In this document: piece after piece, positions 16,838 to 26,342 of the stretch
How the letters are laid out: the number at the start of each line of letters is the position of its first letter
Position numbering within the stretch: position 1 is the stretch's first letter
Assembly: GCF_900102085.1 (NCBI RefSeq)
Contig: NZ_FMVM01000019.1
Location: 62,001-126,000, forward strand
Direction: 5' to 3'
Length of the DNA: 64,000 bases
DNA from: Paenibacillus polysaccharolyticus
Lineage (GTDB): Bacteria; Bacillota; Bacilli; Paenibacillales; Paenibacillaceae
Translations under genes and position numbers: made by a program
Notes under the pieces: generated by a model
The model's input: only the letters and a program-made list of their open reading frames with translations
Told to the model about the DNA's origin: nothing
The model's database searches: none

Positions 16838-18436
16838 ATGGCAGCTAAATCATCAAAAGGTAGCGAAAAGTCCAAGACTTCAGCATCAACGACTGACAGT
16901 AGCAAATATGTACCCTTGGGACTGCCGTCCCCACCTATTCTGAAACAACCGATCAGTGCCGTACATACCAATCAAATTCAGGCGTTGAAAGAAATCTTCT
17001 CGAACTCTTCGGATGTCGTGTTCCGCAACGTTATGATCACACCAGAGATTCAGGGGCTTCTCGTGTATGTCGAGGGGATTGTGAATTCGGCCGATATTCA
17101 GGAGCATATGCTACGCCCGCTTATTCGAGGGCTGATCCAGCAACGGACTGACGAGCCGGATGTGCCGATAGATGATACACGAATTGAATTAACGCAGGTC
17201 AAGCGAGTTCAGACATGGGCTGCTGCGACCGAGGGCGTGCTTGCCTCATCGGCGTTACTGGTTATGGACGGAGAAGCCGAAGCATGGTTATTCAACGTAA
17301 AAGGCGGGGTACGGAGAGGTGTAGAGGAGCCGCAGACGGAGTCGGTCATCCGGGGGCCGCGTGAAGGATTTACCGAGACGCTACGTATGAATACGGCTTT
17401 GCTTCGTTTCAAGCTGAAGACACCTGCACTCAAAATGGTAAGTATGACGCTTGGCTCCGATACCAAAACCGATGTTGTTCTCGTCTATCTGGAGGGAGTC
17501 GCCGATCCTCAATTGATCCAGGATGTCAAAAAACGTCTGGAGAAGATTGAAATCGACGGTATTCTGGAGAGCGGTTATATCGAGGAACTTATCGAGGATA
17601 ACCCGAATTCCCCGTTTCCACAGATGCACTATTCGGAGCGTCCGGATACAGTTGCCGCGAATCTGCTGGAAGGTCGGTTTTCCATCATGGTAGATGGCAC
17701 ACCGTTTGCATTGATTGCACCCGTGACGATGTGGCAGATGTTACAGGCTAGTGAGGATTATTATGAACGCTTCTTCATTACCAATTTGATTCGTTGGATC
17801 CGCTTTTTGTTTGTGTTTATTGCATTGTTCCTGCCAGCATTGTATATCGCCATTACGACCTTTCATCAGGACATGCTTCCAACTACATTGATTCTCAGTA
17901 TTGCCGGTGCCCGCGAAGCCATCCCTTTCCCGGCACTCATTGAAGCGCTCATTATGGAATTATCCTTTGAAGCGCTGCGGGAGGCAGGGGTCAGGTTACC
18001 CAAAACGGTGGGGCAAGCGGTCAGTATTCTCGGTGCCCTTGTGATTGGTCAAGCAGCGGTACAGGCAGGTATTGTGTCTGCCCCAATGGTTATTATCGTA
18101 TCGATGACGGGGATTGCATCCTTCACCATTCCGCGCTTCAACTTTGCCATTACCGTAAGGCTGTTACGGTTTCCGATCATGCTTCTGGCAGGCATGCTGG
18201 GATTATACGGCATCGTGATTGGTCTAGTGCTGATTTCTGTACATCTGACACAGATGACTTCTTTTGGTGTACCTTATCTGTCAGGGGTGAGCCCATACCA
18301 TAAGAAGGATACCAAAGATATTTTGGTCCGGGTGCCTTGGTGGAAAATGATCAATCGTCCTTCGACCGTGCACCGGGATCGCAAACGTATGACCAGAGAT
18401 ATCAATGGTTCGCCGGAAGCAGAGGAAGGATGGTGA
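16838..18436 (+). CDS. Spore germination receptor A subunit (GerA family)
   Basis: 532-residue inner spore membrane protein of the nutrient germinant receptor. The soluble N-terminal region (to about 290) carries the two alpha/beta subdomains of the family; the C-terminal region (about 300-460) has about five membrane helices, including AGAREAIPFPALIEALIMELSFE-type sequence typical of GerA. The N-terminal tail is rich in Ser and Lys. The start at 16838 has GGAGG 8 bases upstream; the earlier ATG at 16823 overlaps that site. First gene of a four-gene operon. A sigma-G promoter is expected but I could not place one. Confidence 0.94.
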   Translation: MAAKSSKGSEKSKTSASTTDSSKYVPLGLPSPPILKQPISAVHTNQIQALKEIFSNSSDVVFRNVMITPEIQGLLVYVEGIVNSADIQEHMLRPLIRGLIQQRTDEPDVPIDDTRIELTQVKRVQTWAAATEGVLASSALLVMDGEAEAWLFNVKGGVRRGVEEPQTESVIRGPREGFTETLRMNTALLRFKLKTPALKMVSMTLGSDTKTDVVLVYLEGVADPQLIQDVKKRLEKIEIDGILESGYIEELIEDNPNSPFPQMHYSERPDTVAANLLEGRFSIMVDGTPFALIAPVTMWQMLQASEDYYERFFITNLIRWIRFLFVFIALFLPALYIAITTFHQDMLPTTLILSIAGAREAIPFPALIEALIMELSFEALREAGVRLPKTVGQAVSILGALVIGQAAVQAGIVSAPMVIIVSMTGIASFTIPRFNFAITVRLLRFPIMLLAGMLGLYGIVIGLVLISVHLTQMTSFGVPYLSGVSPYHKKDTKDILVRVPWWKMINRPSTVHRDRKRMTRDINGSPEAEEGW

Positions 18437-18440
18437 TTCC

Positions 18441-19640
18441 ATGAAGTTTTTGATTAAATATAGAGCTGTCATTTCGTTGATTTTGTGTACATCTCTGCTT
18501 ACAGGTTGCTGGGATCGCGAAGAGATTAATGATGTCGCCTTTGTAATCGGTATTGCTGTGGATAAAGAAGGGGAGGATTACCGGTCTAGCCTGCAGATTG
18601 CCCTCCCTGGACAGTCGGGTGCTTCGGGCAGTGAAGGTGGCGGTGGAGGAACGAGTGGAGATAAACCGTGGTTTATCCTCTCTAATACAGCTCGTACACT
18701 GCGTGGGACATCGCTTGAGGGTCAGAAGTCACTCTCTCGCCGAATTTATTATGCACACCGTCGTACCATCCTTATTGGCGAAGAATTAGCACGGGAGGGG
18801 GTTGCCCCGATGCTTGACCTATTTACAAGATATCCACTTAACCGTTTGTCGGCAATGCCTGTTGTCACCAGGGGCGAAGCACATAAAGTTATAGACACGG
18901 ATGCACCCATTGAGAAGTTCCCTTCCGAGATGGTGAGGGAATTATGCTTCCTTAACATGAGGAATCCAAGATCCCTTAAAACATTTATAGACTCCATTCT
19001 GGATGAAGGAGTGGACCCATTTCTACCTATCGCATCCGTTTCAGACAATGTACCACAGGATTGGAAGGGCGCCATAACCAATATCAAACTGGATGGTTTA
19101 GCTATTTTCAAAAAAGACAAGCTGGTAGGCATGATGGACAAGGCCCCTGCCGATGCACTGATTCTTGCCATGGGTGAAGCCAACGAACCCGAAGTTATGA
19201 TTAAAGCTCCACGGGGAAAAGGAGATATGTTCATTAAATTAAACGAGAACAATTCGTCCCTCCATCCCAAAATTGTGAATGGCAAAGTGAGTGTAACCAT
19301 TCAGATGTACGCCAAGGGTGTGCTGGTGGATAATGAATCGGATTATGGTGACAGGCGCGAAAAGGAAATTTTAAATTTGAATGAAGCCGTACACCGAAAG
19401 ATCAAAGAGGATATTGAGGAAGGTATAAGGCTGGTTCAGAAGAAATTCAAAGCAGACATTATCGGCATCGGCCGTTCCATCCATAGGCAGTTACCCAAGG
19501 AATGGGACAAGATTAAAGATCGCTGGGAGGTTCTCTATCCGGAGGTTCAAGTAACTGTGGACCCGCATGTCATTATTGAGAATGTCGGTATTGTCAATAA
19601 ACCGATTGGAGTCGTAGAGGAGGACATCATACATGATTAA
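18441..19640 (+). CDS. Spore germination receptor C subunit lipoprotein (GerC family)
   Basis: 399 residues with a lipoprotein signal peptide and lipobox LLTGC, giving Cys23 as the lipidated residue. The following WDREEINDVAFVIGIAVD and the later MVRELCF-type region are standard for GerC. An insert rich in glycine (about 58-72) is seen. The protein would sit on the outer face of the inner spore membrane as part of the receptor. The gene starts 4 bases after gerA and its stop overlaps the next start. Confidence 0.94.
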   Translation: MKFLIKYRAVISLILCTSLLTGCWDREEINDVAFVIGIAVDKEGEDYRSSLQIALPGQSGASGSEGGGGGTSGDKPWFILSNTARTLRGTSLEGQKSLSRRIYYAHRRTILIGEELAREGVAPMLDLFTRYPLNRLSAMPVVTRGEAHKVIDTDAPIEKFPSEMVRELCFLNMRNPRSLKTFIDSILDEGVDPFLPIASVSDNVPQDWKGAITNIKLDGLAIFKKDKLVGMMDKAPADALILAMGEANEPEVMIKAPRGKGDMFIKLNENNSSLHPKIVNGKVSVTIQMYAKGVLVDNESDYGDRREKEILNLNEAVHRKIKEDIEEGIRLVQKKFKADIIGIGRSIHRQLPKEWDKIKDRWEVLYPEVQVTVDPHVIIENVGIVNKPIGVVEEDIIHD

Positions 19641-19854
19641 ACCGCTACTGTTTACCTATCTGGCAATGGTAATCGGGGTGCTGATTATGGATTTCAGGCA
19701 TCTGAAACAAGCGGCCTCCATTAATCGCTGGCTGTCTTATGGAATCATTGCGCTTGGAATAGGCCTCTGGCTCTACGTTACGACGCTGAACAAAACCGTA
19801 TTCCTATCGGTATGGATGAGTCATATTATTCAACGTCTGCTGCCAATGCCTTGA
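19633..19854 (+). CDS. Small two-helix membrane protein, germinant receptor D-like subunit
   Basis: 73 residues with two membrane helices (about 5-19 and 34-51) joined by a short basic loop. It starts inside the last codons of gerC (8-base overlap), so it is translated with the receptor. Small two-helix 'D' proteins of this size are encoded in several Bacillus receptor operons and modulate germination (family knowledge). The assignment rests on size, topology and position rather than a sequence motif. Confidence 0.72.
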   Translation: MIKPLLFTYLAMVIGVLIMDFRHLKQAASINRWLSYGIIALGIGLWLYVTTLNKTVFLSVWMSHIIQRLLPMP

Positions 19855-19910
19855 GGATGTGGCATATGTAATCTTGATATGCAAGAAACAGGTACGGAAG
19901 GAGGGGCAGG

Positions 19911-21191
19911 ATGATTCAGAAGGTAACGCACAGGCAAATGATCTTGATGCTCATGCTGCTTAGTATTACGGGTACACTGCTACAACCTCATGCACAAGCC
20001 ATTTATTATGCAGAACAGCATGCCTATCTTTGTTACATACCCGTTGTTCTGATTATGTTTACATCGATGTGGCTGCTCAGCCGTGTCCAGCGGCGTTTTC
20101 CAGACAAGGATCTGTTTGAATCATTAGTGACACGATTTCCCTTTCTGGGAAGATTGGCCGGATTGATGTACATCGCGTTTTTCTTCTTTGTATTCGCGAG
20201 AGATATTCGGCTAACAGGGGATTATGTAAGTATCACATTGTTGGAAACAACACCAATATCGATTATCGTGCTCTCTCTGCTTGTCATGGCTATATTTATC
20301 GTGCGAGGAGGGCTAGGTTCCCTGATTGGCATGGTGGAGTTATATGTAGCGCTTTTTCTGTTAAACTCCATCATTGTGCCGTTTATGCTAATTCAGCAGA
20401 TCAATCTGGATAACCTGAAGCCCTATTTCGATGTTGACCTGGCGGGTGTGGGCAGGGGGAGCTGGTATCTCTTTTCGTTTTATGGAGAGATGATTTTTCT
20501 GCCCTTTATCGTAAGGGGAAGTGATTTTCGAGTAAAGTCTATCGTTACAGGCAACATCGTCACGGGACTGCTTATGATGCTTATTGTAATAGAAACGATC
20601 ACCTCCATCGGTGTACCCATTGCTTCAAGACTTGTATACCCATCATATGAGCTGGCAAGACAGCTGCAGATTAGTGACTTTCTAGATCGATTCGATCTGG
20701 CGCTTGCGGCAGCAACTTTGCCTTGTATTATTACCAAGATTGCGTTTGACCTGTATTTAGTGTGCTGGGGGTTGAAACGCATGATTCCCAAAGTGTCTGG
20801 TAAAGTACTGACCGGACCCATTGCGTTGCTGGGTTTTGTATGTGCGTTCTGGTTTTTCCGCAATGCGATCCAACTGAATCGATTTACACGGGAATGGACA
20901 TGGGTTGCCATTGTATTTGAGGTGCTGTTTCCAATCGTATTCTTTCTATTTCTTCGTCCGCGCAAAAAGGAGGCTGGGCATGCACCGAACTCTGAATCGG
21001 GAGATAGGGCCTCGAGAGGCAAACAGCAGGAAGGTGAACAGAAGCAGGAGCAGGCATCTGGTGAATCAGATCAATCTGAAGAGAAGTCCGAAGAGAAGTC
21101 CGAAGAGAAGTCTGGTGATAAGTCAGCGGAAAAGTCCATAGAGAAGAAAGGTAAAACATCACCTGGCGGCGGCAATCTGCAGCCTTCCTGA
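19911..21191 (+). CDS. Spore germination receptor B subunit (GerB family permease-like)
   Basis: 426 residues with about ten membrane helices of the amino acid/polyamine transporter-like GerB family; the subunit implicated in germinant recognition and ion or water passage. The start has GGAGGGG 5 bases upstream. After the last helix (about residue 350) comes a hydrophilic tail of ~70 residues, rich in Glu, Lys, Ser and Gln, including three perfect EEKS repeats coded by a 12-bp tandem repeat at 21078-21113. Such a tail is unusual for GerB. Confidence 0.93.
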   Translation: MIQKVTHRQMILMLMLLSITGTLLQPHAQAIYYAEQHAYLCYIPVVLIMFTSMWLLSRVQRRFPDKDLFESLVTRFPFLGRLAGLMYIAFFFFVFARDIRLTGDYVSITLLETTPISIIVLSLLVMAIFIVRGGLGSLIGMVELYVALFLLNSIIVPFMLIQQINLDNLKPYFDVDLAGVGRGSWYLFSFYGEMIFLPFIVRGSDFRVKSIVTGNIVTGLLMMLIVIETITSIGVPIASRLVYPSYELARQLQISDFLDRFDLALAAATLPCIITKIAFDLYLVCWGLKRMIPKVSGKVLTGPIALLGFVCAFWFFRNAIQLNRFTREWTWVAIVFEVLFPIVFFLFLRPRKKEAGHAPNSESGDRASRGKQQEGEQKQEQASGESDQSEEKSEEKSEEKSGDKSAEKSIEKKGKTSPGGGNLQPS

Positions 21192-21321
21192 TGCAAACCA
21201 TAAAAAATCGTTATAGCTAAAGAGGCCGGAAAGCAAGCAGACATGGTTTCCCTCCGCAGAAGTACCCTGTATACTGTAGTCAGATTGATGAACTTTCGGC
21301 TTAATAACGGGGGGAACATGA

Positions 21322-22152
21322 ATGGCTCAACATTTGGCAGGGGTACGTGTGGCATTAACCGGACCGAGAAAGTCCAAAGAGATGTCTCTATTGGTAGAGA
21401 AAATGGGCGGAATCCCGCTTGTGCGTCCTGCACAAGGCACGGTGTTTCTGGATGATCGTAACATTCGAGATGGACTGGTTTCCTGGATTTCTGATCCGCC
21501 GGATTGGGCAGTGTTTACGACGGGTATGGGACTGGATGCTTTGTTCGACATGGCTGAGGACATGGATGTAGCCGGACAACTTCGGAATGTCTTGGCTGAA
21601 TCGTGTATTGCAGCGCGAGGGTACAAAACGGTAAATGCGTTAAAAAAGCTGAAGCTAACACCTCTGGTACGTGATGATGATGGTAGTACAGATGGTTTGA
21701 TTCGGGAATTTAGCTCACATGATCTGGCAGGCAAAAAGGTGATGTTACAGTTGCATGGGGAAACGGCTCCCAAGCTGGTTCGCTGGTTAGAAGAACAAGG
21801 AGCTGTTGTGCGGCAGGTGTTGCCGTATCGTCACGTACCGCCAGAAGAGGCAGAGCTGGAGCAACTGCTGAACGAAGTAATTCAGCATAAGTTAGATGCG
21901 GTGGCCTTTACAAGTGGGCCGCAGGTGCGGTTTTTGACGGAATATGCGACATCTCAAGGTAAGCTGGAGCAGATGCTGACAGCCTTCAAAGAAGGGGTAG
22001 TCCCGGCGTCTGTTGGTAAAGTTACGGCGAATGCCATGCGTGAGGAAGGCATTGAAGCGCTGGTTGTACCAGACGAAGAGAAGATGGGAGCGCTCATCGT
22101 TGAACTGGGACGTTATTTTGCCGCGAATCCGGTGGGTGTCCGGGAAGATTAA
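21322..22152 (+). CDS. hemD: Uroporphyrinogen-III synthase
   Basis: 276-residue two-domain enzyme that cyclises and inverts ring D of hydroxymethylbilane, making the last common precursor of heme, siroheme and cobalamin. The pattern VALTGPRKSKEM, FTTGMGLDALF and AVAFTSGPQVRFL is that of stand-alone HemD proteins, which conserve little sequence. GGGGGG lies 7 bases before the ATG. It is placed just upstream of the riboswitch-controlled cobalamin operon but has its own terminator, so it is not under the riboswitch. The other hem genes are elsewhere. Confidence 0.88.
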   Translation: MAQHLAGVRVALTGPRKSKEMSLLVEKMGGIPLVRPAQGTVFLDDRNIRDGLVSWISDPPDWAVFTTGMGLDALFDMAEDMDVAGQLRNVLAESCIAARGYKTVNALKKLKLTPLVRDDDGSTDGLIREFSSHDLAGKKVMLQLHGETAPKLVRWLEEQGAVVRQVLPYRHVPPEEAELEQLLNEVIQHKLDAVAFTSGPQVRFLTEYATSQGKLEQMLTAFKEGVVPASVGKVTANAMREEGIEALVVPDEEKMGALIVELGRYFAANPVGVRED

Positions 22153-22265
22153 TAAAGAGAGCATTCACAGGGCAAGAGTAGCTGTATGAAGAATAGCAGA
22201 CGCAATTCGTATACAGAGGTATTAAGTTTAGAAGGAATCACATCAGTTATATGGATGGATATATA

Positions 22266-22302
22266 AAGGTTCTGATCCGTTATCGGATCGGGACCTTTTT
22301 TT
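22266..22302 (+). terminator. Rho-independent terminator after hemD
   Basis: AAGGTTCTGATCCG (22266-22279) pairs with CGGATCGGGACCTT (22284-22297) using two G-U pairs and a TTAT loop, followed by TTTTTTT. Confidence 0.88.
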
Positions 22303-22391
22303 CATTTTTATCCAAAATTAATGTTTAGGACAATCTTGAGAAGCGTGGACATTATTTCCTGACCGATGGTATGATGAAGACAATATGAAAA

Positions 22392-22562
22392 CAGCAAGGT
22401 GCTCTTGCATAAAGCAAGAGGTAACAGGGAATCGGGTGCAAGTCCCGAGCGGTCCCGCCACTGTAATGGTGAAGCGTTTTCCATGAAAGTCACTCGGTAT
22501 ACCGGGGAAGACAGGAAAGAACGCTAATGATCCAGAGCCAGGAGACCTACCTTGCATGTGTC
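22392..22562 (+). promoter_or_regulatory. Cobalamin riboswitch
   Basis: The B12 box is present as AGCCAGGAGACCTACC (22536-22551). Upstream are the conserved core pieces GGGAATCGGGTGCAAGTCCC and CCCGCCACTGTAA. The closing helix P1 is GCAAGGT (22394-22400) with ACCTTGC (22549-22555). Adenosylcobalamin binding should lower expression of the cbi operon through the terminator at 22721-22758. A perfect hairpin GACAAACC/GGTTTGTC at about 22610-22627 lies between and may be part of the switch. Confidence 0.95.
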
Positions 22563-22720
22563 ACCAAACCCTTCGCGGAAAGGAGTGGTGTACGATAAGT
22601 TCGGGAAAGGGACAAACCGTGGTTTGTCTTGCGAGGCTCTATATGGGCTATTCTGGCTGCTTATAATTCCTTATTATGGAATATTACAGGCCAGGTTTTT
22701 CTGAGTGTAAGTACATGCGT

Positions 22721-22758
22721 ATCTCATCCGTGATTAGGATGGGATTTTTTTGTTTTTT
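22721..22758 (+). terminator. Riboswitch-controlled terminator before cbiH60
   Basis: ATCTCATCC (22721-22729) pairs with GGATGGGAT (22737-22745), one G-U pair, 7-base loop, then TTTTTTTGTTTTTT. It lies 150 bases before the first cbi start, as expected for transcription attenuation by the upstream riboswitch. Confidence 0.85.
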
Positions 22759-22907
22759 CGGACAGGAACAACATTGCCGAGTTAAGTAGAAGAAATGATG
22801 TGTTACAGGGCTATAAGCGATAGAGACACATCTGTATCGGGGAACTTTTGGGATAAACAAGGTTGGGGCATTAATTGTATGACAAGTGGAGTGAGGGGGA
22901 AAACGGG

Positions 22908-24845
22908 ATGCAAAAGCAAGGCAAGTTGCTGATCATCGGTTTCGGTCCAGGTGCGATGGAGCACATAACGAAACGGGCACTGGATGCATTGCAGGAAAGC
23001 GAGGTCATCATTGGATATAACACCTATGTGGATCTGATCCGGCCTTTGTTGAATGGACAAGCCATTGTGCGTACAGGTATGACGGAGGAAGTCAGCCGGG
23101 CACAGGAAGCGGTAAGACAAGCGGAAGCAGGCCATATTGTTGCCGTAATCTCCAGTGGGGATGCCGGGGTATATGGTATGGCAGGACTTGTATATGAGGT
23201 GCTGATCGAGCAAGGCTGGAAGCCGGATACTGGCGTAGCTGTCGAGGTTATTCCTGGCGTGTCGGCTATTCAATCGTGTGCGTCCTTGCTTGGTGCGCCT
23301 GTCATGCACGATGCTTGCACGATCAGTCTTAGCGATCATCTGACACCATGGGAAACGATTATTCGGCGGGTTGAGGCAGCGGCTTCCGCTGATTTTGTTA
23401 TTGCTCTGTATAATCCCCGCAGTGGACGCCGGACACGCCAGATTGTAGAAACGCAAGAGATGTTGCTACGTTACCGTGATCCAAAGACACCGGTTGGCTT
23501 GGTCAAAAGTGCATATCGGGAGCGCCAGGACGTGGTCATGACGACGCTGGAAGATATGCTGAATCACGATATCGGTATGTTAACCACCGTGATCATCGGC
23601 AATTCCTCGACCATGATGTACGAAGGGCTCATGGTCACGCCGCGCGGATATCAGCGGAAGTATACGCTGAACTCCGCGGAACAGCCGCTCAGGCCACATG
23701 AGCGGCTACGCACCGAAGCCGAGCCATGGTCGCTCGGCGCGCAAGAAGCCCGCGCTGCCGCCTCCGGCGAGGCAGCGGGCAATGGCACGGCCCGCGATGC
23801 GCAGGCCGTGCCACCGGCGGAGCCAGCCCTGCGCGGCGCCAGCGCCGGAGCGGGCACGGCTCCGCAAGGGCAGCCGCCCGCAAGCGCATGGGCGGCAACC
23901 CCGCCTGCGGCAAGCCCGGCGAGCGGTGCTGGCACCGCCGTGCTTGCCGCAGAGCGGCCCGCGTCCGCGGCGGCAGGGGCCGCGCCGCGCGCTGCCGCCG
24001 TGGCGCCACGCGCCGGCGCAGCCGAGCTCGCCGCCGAGGCGCTGACGCGGCTCGCGGCAGGCGGTGCGCTCGCAGGCGAAGCGGCAAGCCGCTGGCTGGA
24101 CGCATCGGCGTCAGGCCCGGCAGCCGCAAGCGCGCAGGGCGCGAGCAGCGCAGCGGTGCTTGGCGCAGCCGCTGCTGTGCCCGTGCCGGGGCGCAAGGCG
24201 CCGCTCTTTGAGATCGGCGTGTCGCCCGGCGTGGGCAACAAAAAGTTCACCGCCGCTCAGATGGCCCTGCTGGCGCAGTGCGCAAGCGAGGATGGTGAAC
24301 TCGAGTATACGCCAGAGCACCAGATTATTCTGAGAGTGCCGACGTTTGAACCGGATGCGCTGGTAGATGAGCTGCGCGCAGCAAACTTTATCGTCGTGCC
24401 GATCGGGGATGTGATCAAAGTCAAAGCTTGTGACTTCTGCAATCTGGAGAAGGACGACGCGGTGCCGATGGCTAACCATTTGCAGGACGTGATCGGTGGA
24501 TTGTCTGCTCCGAAGGAAACGAGCGTAGCGTTAAACGGCTGCGGTATGGCTTGTTACGGGGCAGTGCTGGAGGATATCGGTATCGTGTACCGCAAAGGAG
24601 GATACGATCTGTTCCTTGGCGGGAAAAAGTTTGGCCGCAATGCCCACCCGGCTCAGCCTGTAGCAGAGGGCATTCCGGGTGATCAGATCGGCGGCATTGT
24701 GGAACGTATTGTCGCGGAGTACAAGGAAAAAGGTCATCCGAACGAGCGGTTCCACAAGTTTTTCAAACGTGTAGGAGTCATTCAAGGCTTCCGTCATGTG
24801 GATGCGCCAGTCACTGTTGAAGTGAATCCGGTATGCGGTGACTAA
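22908..24845 (+). CDS. cbiH: CbiH60-type cobalt-factor III C17-methyltransferase with Fe-S domain
   Basis: 645 residues. Residues 5-245 are the tetrapyrrole methyltransferase CbiH/CobJ that methylates C17 and contracts the corrin ring (LLIIGFGPGAMEHIT, SSGDAGVYGMAGL). A C-terminal domain (about 435-645) resembles the ferredoxin-like and 4Fe-4S part of sulfite reductases, with Cys508, Cys511, Cys545 and Cys549. This fusion is the CbiH60 form of B. megaterium. Between the two is an Ala/Pro/Gly-rich linker of ~170 residues (about 262-430) in very GC-rich DNA, unlike its neighbours. The start at 22908 has GAGGGGG about 8 bases upstream. First gene of the riboswitch operon. Confidence 0.93.
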   Translation: MQKQGKLLIIGFGPGAMEHITKRALDALQESEVIIGYNTYVDLIRPLLNGQAIVRTGMTEEVSRAQEAVRQAEAGHIVAVISSGDAGVYGMAGLVYEVLIEQGWKPDTGVAVEVIPGVSAIQSCASLLGAPVMHDACTISLSDHLTPWETIIRRVEAAASADFVIALYNPRSGRRTRQIVETQEMLLRYRDPKTPVGLVKSAYRERQDVVMTTLEDMLNHDIGMLTTVIIGNSSTMMYEGLMVTPRGYQRKYTLNSAEQPLRPHERLRTEAEPWSLGAQEARAAASGEAAGNGTARDAQAVPPAEPALRGASAGAGTAPQGQPPASAWAATPPAASPASGAGTAVLAAERPASAAAGAAPRAAAVAPRAGAAELAAEALTRLAAGGALAGEAASRWLDASASGPAAASAQGASSAAVLGAAAAVPVPGRKAPLFEIGVSPGVGNKKFTAAQMALLAQCASEDGELEYTPEHQIILRVPTFEPDALVDELRAANFIVVPIGDVIKVKACDFCNLEKDDAVPMANHLQDVIGGLSAPKETSVALNGCGMACYGAVLEDIGIVYRKGGYDLFLGGKKFGRNAHPAQPVAEGIPGDQIGGIVERIVAEYKEKGHPNERFHKFFKRVGVIQGFRHVDAPVTVEVNPVCGD

Positions 24846-25115
24846 GAGTGGAAGTGCGTAGTTTGGGTTACGGGCTTGAAGTCCACTTAAGCATCAGCAG
24901 CAGAGTGATCTACGGAAGATAAGAGGCCACAAAGCCAAAAGTTAACCCAGACACAACTCGGCTGAAACCCAGCTGATTGAGATAGATACAACATTTACAG
25001 CTTCATCAATACAGACTTAGACATAGATTATACCTTTCTTCCTTGGAACCGAGTGGAGAGCCTTACGAATATGAGAAATCTGATCTGTGGATCGGACAGA
25101 GGAGGAAATACGAAG

Positions 25116-26342
25116 ATGGATGCAATTTTGTTGGTGGGACACGGGAGCCGTGATCCCGAGGGGAACCGCGAGTTAAAGGAGTTTGCACGTGAGGTCGCGG
25201 AGCAAGCACCGGAGAACACAATGGTCGAAACCTGTTTTCTGGAATTAACCAGACCAAGTATTGCGGATGGAGTTACCGCTTGTGTAGATCGAGGCGCAAC
25301 CCGTGTCGTACTCGTACCGATTATTTTATTTGCAGCCGGTCATGCCAAAATTGATATTCCGAATGCGATTGATCGTGCCAAAGCTCGTTATCCGCAAGTG
25401 CAGTTTATCTATGGGCGTCCGATTGGTGTACATGAAAAAGTGGTGCAAATTATGCAAACTCGACTGCAAGAGGCGCAGCCTATACGGGTTGCAACTCAAG
25501 TTGAAGGTGGAACAGAAACAGCAGTTGCATTGGCCGCTCCGCCTGCTACGGTGACTGATGAAGAGACCGCTGTACTTGTACTTGGACGGGGAAGCAGTGA
25601 CCCGGATGCCAACAGTGACTTTTTCAAAATGACCCGTATGCTGTGGGAGAAGTTGCCGTACAGATGGGCGGAAAGCAGCTTTATCGGCGTAACCCAGCCT
25701 TCTTTCCCGGATGGATTGGAACGTTGTCTCTTGCTTGGTGCGAAAAAAATTATCGTCATGCCGTATTTCCTCTTTACCGGTGTGCTGATTAAACGCATTG
25801 ATGAGATGACGGCCGAATTTGCAGCCGCGCATCCAGATATTCAAGTCGAAATCGGTGGTTATTTCGGCTTCCATCCGAAGCTGGTCGAGCTGGTGTTGGA
25901 ACGTGCGCACGAGGGGCTATATGGAAGGGTTACAGCCAACTGTGACAACTGCCAGTTCCGCCTCGAAGCGGCCAAACACCATCATCACCATCACGACCAC
26001 GACCACGACCATGATCATCACCATGACCACCATCACCATGATCATCACGATCACGGACATGACCACGGGCACGATCACCACCATCATGAGCACGATCATC
26101 ACGATCATAGCCACGACCACGAGCATTCCGAGCACGCTGCGGAGGCTGCATCTACTCGTGAGGCAACACTTGATTTCCATCATGACCATGACGAAGAGTT
26201 GCATCACTCACACCATGAGCACGAAGGACATCGGAGCAACCAGCAACACGCTTCAGAAGCAACAGCAGGAGATATTCAGCAGCATGCATCCTCTTCTCAG
26301 GCACAAGTGGCAGCAACTTCCGAGCAGGTGAAGCGTTCATGA
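25116..26342 (+). CDS. cbiX: Sirohydrochlorin cobaltochelatase CbiX, long His-rich form
   Basis: 408 residues. Two chelatase domains are visible: the first keeps His9 (VGHGSRD) and His76 (AAGHAKIDIP), the second has lost these (LGRGSSD). Cys276 and Cys279 (NCDNC) correspond to the Fe-S motif described for B. megaterium CbiXL. A tail of ~100 residues (about 289-385) is mostly His and Asp and probably stores or buffers cobalt. It inserts Co into sirohydrochlorin, the committed step of the oxygen-independent pathway. Start 25116 has AGGAGG upstream. The stop overlaps the next start (ATGA). Confidence 0.95.
   Translation: MDAILLVGHGSRDPEGNRELKEFAREVAEQAPENTMVETCFLELTRPSIADGVTACVDRGATRVVLVPIILFAAGHAKIDIPNAIDRAKARYPQVQFIYGRPIGVHEKVVQIMQTRLQEAQPIRVATQVEGGTETAVALAAPPATVTDEETAVLVLGRGSSDPDANSDFFKMTRMLWEKLPYRWAESSFIGVTQPSFPDGLERCLLLGAKKIIVMPYFLFTGVLIKRIDEMTAEFAAAHPDIQVEIGGYFGFHPKLVELVLERAHEGLYGRVTANCDNCQFRLEAAKHHHHHHDHDHDHDHHHDHHHHDHHDHGHDHGHDHHHHEHDHHDHSHDHEHSEHAAEAASTREATLDFHHDHDEELHHSHHEHEGHRSNQQHASEATAGDIQQHASSSQAQVAATSEQVKRS

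Noticed and set aside
23651..24333. Several long open frames on both strands inside cbiH60
   Set aside because: They are by-products of very GC-rich linker DNA with few stop codons; the cbiH60 frame is continuous and has conserved domains on both sides.
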